Program-made: the position numbers and the translations under genes
The notes under the pieces: model-generated
What the model was told of the DNA's origin: nothing
Databases searched by the model: none
The model's input: only the letters and a program-made list of their open reading frames with translations
Assembly (NCBI GenBank): GCA_016758965.1
Contig: JAEPRB010000294.1
Coordinates: 1 to 44,831 of the forward strand
Direction: 5' to 3'
DNA length: 44,831 nt
DNA from: Circinella minor
Taxonomy: Eukaryota > Mucoromycota > Mucoromycetes > Mucorales > Lichtheimiaceae
In this document: piece by piece, positions 22,740-33,645 of the stretch
Layout: every line of letters starts with the position of its first letter
How positions within the stretch are numbered: position 1 is the first letter of the stretch

Positions 22740-23366
22740 TATTATACGTACGTAATATGATGATTTTCCACGTTCCTTGTTTTGATATGATAGATAACAA
22801 TTAATTGTAATACCCCCATCATCCCTTCCAACTTTTTTTTTCTTATTTTCTATTTTCATTATTATATCCCTCCTCTTTTCTTTTCTTTTTTTCTTTGGTT
22901 TCCGCCAGAATCATAATGAAGCTACAGTAATATTTTTTCCCTCATTTGTTATTATTGTTGACATTTAATAATAGTGCATACATATCAAATTTTTTTTTAT
23001 TTACATGTAAACAGTGATCAATTTTTGCTTTTTTCACGGAGAGCAAAAAAAGGGGTGAGCATTTATAGTGTACATATTACTATTACTATTACTATTACTA
23101 TTGTTATTGTTATTATTGAAGTAACGGTGATGGAAAGAGTTGTAGTCTTCTACAATCATACCCATGAGGTCACAAATACCGTATAACTTGTGACCCCTTT
23201 AAATACTCTAAAAACCACATGGGAAGGTTAAAAGCGAACAAGATCTAAATTTGTATCATATTATTCACTTTTTTTTTGTCTGAACTGTTCTGTTCTGTTT
23301 TGTTTTTTCTTTTGCCCATTTTCTTTTTTGACTATCGTTACGTACTCACATTTTTTTAAAGAGAAT
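22740..23366. other. Intergenic, 0.63 kb, no gene seen
   Basis: Contains ACTATT/TTATTG short tandem units at about 23078-23116 and pyrimidine-rich sequence before the next ATG, with a T-run/A-run at 23351-23360. No coding-like frame. Confidence 0.5.
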
Positions 23367-25236
23367 ATGCCATCGTCAGTAATGAGAAAAAACAATGATC
23401 TATCTGATGATGATGAAGGAATCAAAATTATAGGTCAACAACGGCAACACTACCATCAAGAACAACCAGAAAGTTCAGCTTCTTCTTCCTCTCATTATCA
23501 ACAAACAACGAGATCAGAAAAAAGTGATGACCTTGCACCCATGTTAACAAGTCGACAGAAACGACATTCGTCTACAACAGCAACAACAACAGCTGAAAGT
23601 TACCATGAAGCGAATAACAATGTTCATTATTATTCAAAAGGGACAGGTGTCCATGATGGACAAAGCAGTGCCACACCTTTTATGTGGAATCGAGCTTGGC
23701 ATGCCAATAATAGCAGCGATAGTAATAACAAGAGCGATGATATTATGATACATGGTGGTGGACATCTTCCTAATAACCAGCGACAACTACAAAATAATAA
23801 TACGATACCACAGACACCACAGACACCACAATACAATAATAATATCGATTTTTCGGATAATTATTTGGGAAGTCTTTTACTTATCATATTTATTCAATCC
23901 GTTGTTGTTATTGTTTTGGAAGGGTTTCGAATTCAGCAGAATGTATTTCAATCTTCTCAATGCCTTTTATCTTCCACAGGTGTTGGCGTATCATTCACGA
24001 ACTTGATCTATCGTGCACTTGTTATTACAATCTCACTTTATCAATTACTCTTATGTGTAGATACGCTTAGACAGCGATCTACTGCTCAGCTTTATGCACT
24101 TATATTATTTGGTATGTGTAATACAAGTAATAAACGGCTTACTCTATGTCACTCTTATATATATATATATATTTATCGACATGTATATTTTAATTAGCTA
24201 CTTTTTATTTCTCTTTTCATATATAGGATTTTTATACGTGATTTTTGCAATTATTCAAATATACCAAAATCAAGCTATCGATGAGTGGATGATCAAACTC
24301 AATTGCAGAAATCCTGATGAATCATCTCGAAAAATCGCGCCACATTACGAATATGCATTATTGGCAGTCATTCCTGCATGTTTTTTAGTGTTTGTTGGTT
24401 GCTGTGTGTGGCAACATCGTCAATTTACTTGGTCCAGCCCCTTTGTTTCTTTATCAGTACCAAACGGCAATTTTAATAATAATCAACAAAAACTGAATGA
24501 AATTAATGGCACCAACTCTAACCCTTGTAGCAACGATAACAGTAACAATACTGTTAATCCAAGAGTTAAAAAAGCAGCAATAGCTCTTTCAACATTATTG
24601 GCACTAATTAAACTTGACCTATTTTTTTGCTTTTCATTTGCAGTGCAACTATCTCCTTCGGCAATATTAGATTATGATACAACGACCACAGAATCTTTAT
24701 TAGTTGCAGGAATAGGAGTTGTTTTGTTTATTATTACTTACTATGCAATCTTAAATGAAAAAATCTGGGTATTGGGAACGATGACTTTGCTGAAGTCTAT
24801 TTCGATTGCTTATTTTGTATTTCGATTGATTACGTTTACTCAGTCTCCTTCATCTCCCTCAGACCATGACCCCTATCGGGTAAGTTTTCTTTATTTTCGT
24901 TTGTTGTTGTTGTTTGAAAATTAGAAAATTATTTTATGTCTTGAGTAATAACAACAGTATTTTTCTTTACTACTCTAAAATAAAAAATAGGCAACTCGGT
25001 ATAGTTTGATATACACGCTTCTTGTGCTTATTATTTTAATTACATTAACTTCTGGTGTGGCATTTGCAGCCATACGAGGTATGATGCATGGAGTAAAAAC
25101 ACTTCAGGATTCATCAAATTCTACTAGCTCGCAGCCGTACCACCCTGATACAACACCAACAGCCTGTTATTATCCTGACCACAGCAAAGGTAATCCATTA
25201 CCGACGTTTTCTGGTCCAAATATAAACAAGAACTAG
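23367..25236 (+). CDS. UPF0658-type Golgi multi-spanning membrane protein
   Basis: Three exons (23367-24111, 24227-24879, 24991-25236) give 547 aa. The first ATG in frame is at 23367; the frame opens earlier without an ATG. The N-terminal ~165 residues are a Gln/Asn/Ser/His-rich cytosolic tail. About eight membrane segments follow, near 171-192, 213-233, 242-262, 293-313, 367-392, 407-425, 430-452 and 473-494. An Asn-rich loop lies between the fourth and fifth. The motif 'NQAIDEWMIKLNCRNPDESS' after the third segment and the order of segments fit the fungal UPF0658 family (S. pombe C23H3.04, a Golgi membrane protein of unknown biochemistry). Family membership is judged from layout and motif memory. 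Confidence 0.75.
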
Positions 25237-25663
25237 TACAAGAGCAACAAATAGTGTAGACAAGAATATTATTAAGTTAGTTTAGAATATTGATCTCCAT
25301 TAGCCAATATATATCCTGCTATTTTTCCGCGCCCATTATTATTCTTATTATTTGCCTCATATGATGTAATATAAAGAGCATTATTACTGTACGTAGAGAA
25401 ACACTTATAAATACAAATATATATGTTCGTGGATATTTTTCCACTACCTACGTGTATTTAATAAGAATCTATATTAAGGAATTTGCGGTACATTGATAAA
25501 ATAATGATAAAAACAAAATAAACATCAAAAAATACATACAGTTCATATTTTTTTTTGTATTTGGTAAAAATAAAAATAGCCCACCAATGAAATTTCTCAA
25601 ATTGCTATAAATCTTTATACCACCACAAAAAAAAACGTCTTGTACTCTTTTAACAATTTAACA
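25237..25663. other. Intergenic, 0.43 kb, no gene seen
   Basis: AT-rich sequence between the UPF0658 gene and a recombinase relic. No coding-like frame. Confidence 0.5.
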
Positions 25664-27360
25664 TGAATTCCGAACATTCCATTAACGAAATGAATGCTAC
25701 TACTACTTCTCCTCCTGCTGCGACTCCAGACACCTGTCCAACGAAACGTGCTCGTGGTCGACCTAAGAAAAGTAACCAACAGGACCCGAACTCTATCAAT
25801 AATGGAACAAACACGCCAATGGCCTCGAATAACCACGCGATTTGTTTCTGTTATTAATGCTAATTCTTTAAGAGATTTAAGTGAATTAGACACTACGCTT
25901 AAGGTATTGTCGAGAAAAGTGAGACCAAATACTGCACTTGCTCACAGGCAACCATTAGCTCATTGGAAGGTACTTATTCTATTTCTTTTAAAAACATATT
26001 ACATTTTTCTTACTAACTTTATATTTAATATTTTACTTTGTGAATTGTAGAGTTTCTGTGATGAAAATATCCATATACTGTAGGTCCACCTGAGCTTGTC
26101 ATTGCTTTTTTCAAAGAATTTGTATTCAAGCGTACATACGTATACGAAATATGTATCAACTGGTTCAGATGGCAGGACCCAGATCTATTTAAGAACTGAT
26201 AACGAACCAAGTTCATCTACGACTTTGTCTCAATGTAAGTAGAATAAATTATTTATTAACATGCGTTCTATTATGATATTAATTGATTGCTTTCTATTGT
26301 CTTATTTTAATAATGACAGAGGCGGCTCCTTTAAGCAAAGATAGGAAATCAAAAACCCTCATTGTTCCCTTAAGCTATGAGTCAGTAAATCAATATAAAA
26401 AAGCATTAATGTTTCTTTATGAGTTTCAATCCACACAGCGATCGATTGAATGGCCATCACCTAAAAGAACCAAAGATCTTATAGATATAATCAAAGAATA
26501 CGAACGTAACCTTGTTTATGATCAGGTACAGACAAACGCTGATAGAGCTGCTCACTGCGTGATTCGGGACTCATACAAACCTGGACAGTTGATTAAGATC
26601 CTAAAATCTTTTTGGGTATCAAATAACAAATCCTGCTAAAGAGAGAGATGTTTTCTATTTCTGCTCGTCATCACATGCTTCTTCGAGATCAAGATCCTAG
26701 AAATTTGAACTTTGCTGATTGCTTTTGTACAATCATTCCTAAAAAACAGCACAGAGGAACCCAGCAAGTTGTAGGTTTGGTTTTCTGCTTGGATAAAGGT
26801 AAAACCTTAAAAGAAGGCGAGGTAAATAATGTGAGAAAAACACGACATTTATATAGAGTTAATATCACATAAAAGAAGAAGTTGATATAAACAAATTACT
26901 TTTAAATTTATTTTGAGTCTTCAAGTGCTGATTGACCACCATGTTTTTAATTTGTCTATACCAATTAGGTATCATACCAAGTTGACTACATGCCATGGAA
27001 ATAGACGGAAAATTCAACAAACATCTTTTCTCTTTACATACATATCAAACAAACTTATTCACCCAGTCCCTCACACAAGTACATACACACACACACACAA
27101 GTTTTTTTTGTGCCGGCTCGTCCAATGAAGTGTGAGTATCCTATATTCATAATTATATTTATTTCCCTGTTATCCTATTTTAGACAACATGGCAGTTATT
27201 TAGTTCTTTTTACTAATAATGACATGTATTTCTTTCTTATGGTTGTAGTTCCCAAGACAGCTAGCACTATCTTCAAGGTCCCCTGGGTTCAAGGCTCCTA
27301 GGTGGTTCTTTGTAGATACTCAAACCTTATGTCGTTGTAACGTTTTCCCACTTTGTAAAA
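25664..27360 (+). pseudogene. Broken Ndc10_II/Crypton-type tyrosine recombinase-like gene with AT-hook
   Basis: Coding-like pieces in several frames follow the order of the Ndc10/CBF3-like (Crypton-derived) family. The ATG near 25663 opens a Ser/Thr/Asn-rich N-terminus with an AT-hook (RARGRPKKS). The frame shifts near 25810 to a Trp/Arg-rich segment. 'GPPELVIAFFKEFVFKRTYV' lies at about 26087-26150. 26322-26636 carries the conserved 'VPLSYESVNQYKKALMFLYE' and 'ADRAAHCVIRDSYKPGQLIK'. 26640-26870 carries 'ARHHMLLRDQDPRNLNFADC' and 'VFCLDKGKT'. A frameshift near 26630 separates these last two, just where the family reads through. Weaker traces continue to about 27360, where 'TLCRCNVFP' may be the C-terminal end. 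These genes are numerous in Mucorales and probably come from Crypton DNA transposons. Spliced introns could explain some shifts, but not the one at 26630. Confidence 0.65.
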
Positions 27361-29519
27361 AAAAGCTATGCAACGGCATTTTATGGCAAAGACCATCCAC
27401 AAGGAACCATATAATTTTTTTTTCTTTTTGTCCAGATTGGTCTGTGTCTTAGAGAGAAGAAGCATTGACCTGTCTTACTTGGTAAGCATTATATCTTTGG
27501 AACTTTTATATATATATATCATCAAACAATTGCGTAAGAAAGCAATGGTTCTCATTAAAATTTATTTTCTTTTTTTTTTTACATGTCAAAATACTAATCT
27601 AGCGGATTCCTTTTAATTTGCTTATGGTAAATCAATATACAGTGGGGATATTTGTAAATTGAAATTATTACGATTACTACTAATAGTAGTATCGTTGTTA
27701 TAAGGATTAAATTGATAACACTTCATTTATTAACTTGCATTTTGATTGGATCCTGTTAGATCAGAAAATTTTGACTTGTAAAAAAAAATTGAAAATAAAT
27801 ACATGCAGTTACAGTAATCATATTTGATAAAAAAAATAGTTGTTATTATTACAATTACTATAACAGTAGTGAGGGTCTATTTGGGAGCAATTAATAATCT
27901 GCTGTTACGAGCCATATTGAAGCATAAGGTAGAAATATACCATTATAAGCGGGTTTCTGTTCTTGTTTGTTATCAGCAGATGAAATCATATTTTGATAGA
28001 GTCGTCGTCGTAGCAGTACTCATAATCGCTTGGCTCTTAATTATGTCATGTTTCGTACTACGTATTCCGTTTGAGTATTTCTGTTTCAACCCGTCTTGTT
28101 TCAACTCCCTTAACAAATTCAGGTGCTCTTATCTGAATGGCTCTTGTCTTAATGGCTCTTTCGTGTACTGTGTTTTAGTTTTCTTTTTTGATTTTTGTTT
28201 TAATAGCTATGCTTGACATTATTTTTTGAATTCGCATCTGGCACACTTGTTTTACAATCCATTGTTGAAATTTTGGTTTTTAATGATAGACTATAGCAAA
28301 ACCAGAAAGATGAAATGTATATATGTTTAAACAATTCAAAAAATAATCCAACGTTTTATTCTGTGTGTTTTCTATCCGTTGTCATGAATAAAAAGTAAAG
28401 CGCGTAGAATGTATACTATATTCATAGCGTGTTATTTAGGATGGCAACAAAGAAACCATTCAGATCTTTTCAACTTGTACACTTTGTAATTCACTGATAG
28501 AAAAGTGTCTAACATTTCAGAAACTATTATAACAGTACTAATTCGTCTATCATCATCCTCTTTTTATTGTAATTTTTATTGTTTTTTGTTTATTATTTGT
28601 GAAAATCTTTTTATCTTTTGATCTGCACAACTAATATACATAAATATATATATATATATTTTGTTTAACTCTAATTTTTCCATGGATTAATTCTTTTTTG
28701 ACAGGACGCGTCTTCGGTGATCAAAATGCGGGACACCAATTTTTTTTTTTTTGAAAGAAAATTTTTTTTCTCGCTCATTATATAAACAGCCCCTTGGATT
28801 CTCGTTTTCTTTTCTTTTTCTTTACAAAACAACAATAAAAAAGGTAAACTATTTTTTTTTCAACTATTTTTCTCCAGCCTATTATTTATTTTTATATGAT
28901 GATATGTTGTCGCCCCAATCAGAGGAAATTATGCTGATTGCGTGCTCGCAGCCAGAGCATTTATCTGATAAATTTAAAAAAAGCCACTTTTTATTTTCGT
29001 TTTATTGAGAAAAAAAATTATGAACCAAATTTACTCATGTTTTTTTTTTTTTTACAGTAGTTCATTTTGATTATATTCAATATTGATGTAAACGAAAAAA
29101 AAATATAAAAAAAAAATTGTTTTAGTAAGGTAAGATATCATATTTTTTTTTTATAAATTGGACAAAAGAAAAAAGGGGTGGAAGTTTGGTGGTAAATCCA
29201 GAAAGCCATGCCTCGAAATGATGATCAATTATTTTCATGCTAACACCGACTACTCGCTGTGGAAATACACTCTTACTGATTGGCATGGCAACCAATGGAT
29301 ATATGGTGATTATTTGGGAAAATAAAGTTCAATTCTCTAACTTTTTTTTTATATTACAGTATATAGGCTGTTCATTTTTTCCAATATTCGGAATAGTTAG
29401 AAATATTGCACTATGGATAATATTAATAAAAATGATAATAATAAAGTTTCTGTTTTTGAATCAAATATTTTTTTTTTGTCTCTTGTTTTTTTTTTTTTTG
29501 TGAACTTCGAGGTGTTAAT
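27361..29519. other. Gene-poor stretch with decayed coding fragments
   Basis: Two coding-like fragments stand out. One is on the minus strand, 27973-28190: a 51-codon open stretch including ELKQDGLKQKYSNGIRSTKH, with similar charged sequence beyond one stop. The other is on the plus strand, about 29161-29325, ending in DWHGNQWIYGDYLGK. The rest is AT-rich with long poly-T runs. I see no intact gene and cannot assign the fragments to a family. Confidence 0.45.
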
Positions 29520-30713
29520 ATGGAGTTCGATTCACCTTTGATTCTTGATGGCGGTTTAGCAACTGAATTAGAAAGATCATTTGGAAAAGATTTGTCAGGT
29601 CAATAGCTTCTTTGCTTAATACTTATAACGCGTTATAATTATTTTTTGAAACTGAATAATGCGGAATTCTTTTAGGTCGATTGTGGTCAGCTCAATGTCT
29701 TAATCAAGATCCAGATGCTATTCGAGTAATTTTTTTTTATTATAATTTTTGTTTGTTGCAAAGTGTTCTCTAGCCCAGTGAGGTTCAAAACTTATATGAT
29801 GTGTTAGGCCGTTCATCAATTGTATTATGAAGCAGGTGCCAACGTGGCAACAACAGCAAGTTACCAAGCATCAATTCAAGGCTTTCTTAATGAAGGTTAT
29901 TCCCGCAATGATGCAGTGCGGTTAATGCGAAAAAGCGTTCAATTGGCACATGAGGCGCGTAATGCTCATGGACAAGGTTTGGTTGCTTTATCGATGGGTT
30001 GTTATGGTGCAGTACTAGCCAATGGTGCCGAATATACTGGTAACTACGGTGTTCATATCACGATTGATGATCTTGTCACATTTCATCGTGAACGGTTGTC
30101 TATTTGTTTACAAGGTAGAAAGAATATGGCAAGAGAATAGTTGCAATTTTAGTTTACGGGGATGCAGCCATAGTATACTTATACTTCTTGCGGAACAATA
30201 ATTATAGAGCCGGGTATCGATTTCATTCTTTTTGAAACAATCCCTTCATATTTGGAAGCTCAGGCAATTCGCAAACTGATTCAAGAGGAAAAAGAATTAC
30301 AATTACCACCTGTTGCCGTATCCTTTTCATGTCGATCTAACGATCAAATTTCAGACGGAACACCGTTGCAAAAATGTCTAGATACACTTGCAGATGAAGA
30401 TATTATATTTGGTATAGGTGTTAATTGCACCAAACCAAAGTTTATACCTGCACTTTTAAATATATTACTGGGAAACAAGAATAACAAGAAAGCTATTTTA
30501 CTTTATCCCGATGGAGGTGAAGAGTGGGATGCTATTGCACGTAGTTGGAATTCTGAAACTAAGATACCAACCGATGTATTTGGACAGTCTATGGCTGGAT
30601 GGGCAAAGGAAATTGAGAATAGAACTGGTCAAAAGGTTCTATTAGGAGGTTGTTGTGGTTGCGGTCCGAGTCATATTTCTTGCATTCGAAATGCTCTTTC
30701 ATCGTCATCTTAG
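29520..30713 (+). CDS. Homocysteine S-methyltransferase
   Basis: Four exons (29520-29598, 29676-29725, 29808-30114, 30208-30713) give 313 aa. It begins with the family signature 'LILDGGLATELERSFGKDL'. 'LYYEAGANVATTASYQAS', 'GVHITIDDLVTFHRERLS' and 'GIDFILFETIPSYLEAQAI' follow. The zinc site shows as 'GVNCTKP' and 'LLGGCCGCGPSHI', whose cysteines bind the zinc that activates homocysteine. The enzyme makes methionine from homocysteine using S-methylmethionine or S-adenosylmethionine, as yeast Mht1 and Sam4 do; I cannot tell which. Length is normal. The first intron starts with GTCAAT, an unusual donor, but the frame and the conserved 'GRLWSAQCL' after it support the splice. Confidence 0.92.
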
Positions 30714-30949
30714 TTTTGCTGATTATTATAAAAAAATTACTAGCTTTTGTTTATAAACATTATTAAGAGTGATTGTCAATTATACCTCGGTAATAAAATT
30801 TGATATTAATAATTAATTGTATATATAAAGTTATATTATATAAAGGAAAGAGAAAAAAATACTCGTAATCGGAAGGAAGGGAGAAAAAAGAAGACTATTT
30901 ACTTGTTTAATAATGTACAACAAATTGATTGATTGTCAAATAATAGACT

Positions 30950-33645
30950 CTACATATCTGTGCGTTTGTCAACGAATATTTCTAATACATGACGAAGGTT
31001 GGTAACAAAACCAGTATCTTGATCTACAAGCTGAATTAAATCGATTGTATGCAATCTTTCTTTGACGGCAATGAATCGAACATCCACTGATTGTGATGTT
31101 GATGGACCCAGTGGACTAAGAAATAGATAAATGAGATATATGTATAAAACAAATAAAATCTCTTTTTACAAAAATACAAAAACTTTTTATGTATTTATAG
31201 TTACCTTAAGCGAACATTATTTTCTAGACAAATGATATCAGCTTCATGAGTCTCATTTTCAAAGTATCGCCGTAAAAATTCTACACGTGGATATATAACT
31301 ACATGTTAGATTTGTTTTTATTTTTAGTTAATTATATATGTATAATGATTTCATTACCTGCTTCATCCATATAAGGATCAATTGGATCTTGTTCAATCGG
31401 CAGTGGTGGTAAAGTAGTTTTCACCATTGAATCTGCTGCTGTACTCTGTTGACGTTTACGATTTGGAATAGTAACTTGGAATCGTCGTGTATGTTTTGAA
31501 CGATTGACAATAAATATCTGGAGTGAGAAAATCTTCCCAACTGTAATGTTGGCAGGTACAGTAAACGACACAACAATACCATCCACTATTTCAGCTTCAG
31601 CTTTTCTTCCTCCAGAGATGCCAGGAGCAATAGCCGGCAGTGGTGTACGGTGAGAACCAATCGGTGTTTGTGGACCAGATCCTGCCGTGTTCGGTTGATT
31701 AGTAGCCATCACCATTCTTTTTCTTCCATCCATAACTTGACCTAATGGGCTACCCACAGATCTTGCGCCGGGAGACATGGAAGCACTGGTAGAAAGTGAC
31801 GCTGCTGTAGATGATCGAGATGCCATAAATGAATTTGTTGAAGATTGAAGTAAAGAAGAAAATCGAGGATCGGGCTCATCTCGTTTTTGACGCATACCGG
31901 TAACATCTAACATGGTATTCCATTTGGATCTCATAGGTACTGCTCGTACACCATCAATTAATGGAGCACCATAAACTTGAATAGAAACACGTTGAGGTTG
32001 AAGTTTATCATCTTGATAATGTGTTGGCATAGCAGGTGTATTTCGATTACGTACAGGGAACATACGAGGTGGTTGCTGAGGTGGTTTTGCTGATCCGTCT
32101 TCTAATAGTGTTACATTATACAAAAACACCATTTGATCCAGTGTTTCTAAAGTGATAGGGAATTTCACCTAAAAGCCAACAAAAGTAGTAGTTTATCATG
32201 AATTTCTTGAAATATATATATATATATATATACATGTTATTTTTCAATCCTACCAGAAATATATATATATATGTATTTTACCTCATTAGAAAATGCCACT
32301 GAGACAACGGCGTTAGATACTTGTACTTCCACTTTATCCACAACGAAAACACATGATGTTTCTAATGGATTTTCAAGTTCTATGGACATCATAACCATTT
32401 TATCAGCAACAGATGCATTGGTGGTTCTCATTTTAACATTAACACCAGACCGTACAGCAATCATTTCTCGTACATGACGTCGTAAAGTAAGCAATTGAGA
32501 TGTTGAATGGCCGTTTTGTGAAAAGGTACCACTGGACTGACGACTATGTTTTTCAACAACAAATCGTTGATGTAATGGAGTAGAAGCGAAAACAGGGTCT
32601 ATTTTTATTTTTTATAATATTGAATATTAATAAAAATGAATATCTCTCTCTCTCTCAAAATCATCTTATTGATTTACCTTCGGATAATCCACCAAGAAGA
32701 TCAATGGTTTCAAACAAATCTGCATCATAATCTTCTTTTCCCGTTTCTGTCTCATCCTCGTCTTTCTGGTGTGGTCGATTATTTGTTGATGTCATGGGAC
32801 GATAAGATACATTAAATGCAAATGATAATAATGGATTACTACTACGTGTCTTTACATATACTATAAATCAACTATTAGTATTTACTACTATCGCTAAACT
32901 CTTATTTCCTAAAACCAATTCTTCCTTACAAATAGGCACTGTTAATGAATAAATGCAACAATATGCTTCTTCATGCTCAAATATAACCGGCTCTGGGTCT
33001 TTTCCTCGACTATTGTATGTATGTGAAAAAAAAGGTAAAGACGCCGATTGTTCGTGTGGTTGTTGGGGAGGTTGTATTCCAGCAGACATGGGACCGCGTT
33101 GGCCATAACTAAGTTCGCGTTTATGTGCTTTTGGTGACGAAGGAGCAGATGACGAAGGATTATTTCCCAATTTTTGTGAAATGGAACGATGGTGGAACGA
33201 AGAAGAAGAGAATGAAGAGGAAGGTTGAAGTGGAGGTGGTATAGCTCCAGGTTGTGGATGAGGTGCACTATCAACAATACTGGTTTCCAAATGAACATCG
33301 AGTTGGTTGTAAAAAGTGTCAATAGCTTGTTGTACTTCATCGCCTGTACCAGCAAGCTGATGGGGTATACGTGCGTATAAATATATTTTTAAATGTTCAT
33401 CTAATATAATTTTATAAAAGATTCATGAGCATGTTTTTTTTTTTTTTTGCTCATTTATTCCATACAATTTGATAATATAAAGTTGTTTAATATGACGTAT
33501 TTTTACCATAAAATGTGAATCGACGAGAGGGGCTAGAAAGGATTTCTTGAGGGGATGGTTCTGTTTCTGAAGATACATTGGGAATCAAGACGCGAAACTC
33601 GGTTTCATTAAAGAACAATTCCGAGGATATACTACCTGATTCCAT
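30950..33645 (-). CDS. TRAPP II complex subunit Trs65-like
   Basis: Seven exons on the minus strand (33645-33507, 33400-32930, 32860-32678, 32598-32282, 32168-31358, 31280-31205, 31115-30950) give 720 aa with every phase matching. The N-terminus reads 'FYDEHLKIYLYARIP' across the first junction, then a Ser/Pro/Gln-rich insert. The middle has beta-rich Ig-like segments ('RSSNPLLSFAFNVSYRP', 'SNAVVSVAFSNEVKFPITLE') and a 'VDGIVVSFTVPANITVGKIF' strand. The C-terminus ends 'CLENNVRLSPLGPSTSQSVD' and then 'LHTIDLIQLVDQDTGF'. That ending and the Ig-like build fit fungal Trs65, a TRAPP II subunit acting in Golgi and endosomal Rab11/Ypt31 activation. Family recognition rests mainly on the C-terminus. 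A T11/A8 tract lies 24 bases upstream of the start. Confidence 0.72.

Noticed and set aside
23328..23366. Upstream extension of the UPF0658 gene
   Set aside because: It opens at TTG, not ATG; the first ATG in frame is at 23367.
32881..32905. Alternative 25-base intron in the Trs65-like gene
   Set aside because: Too short to splice; the GTAAGG donor at 32929 gives a normal ~70-base intron and a conserved continuation.
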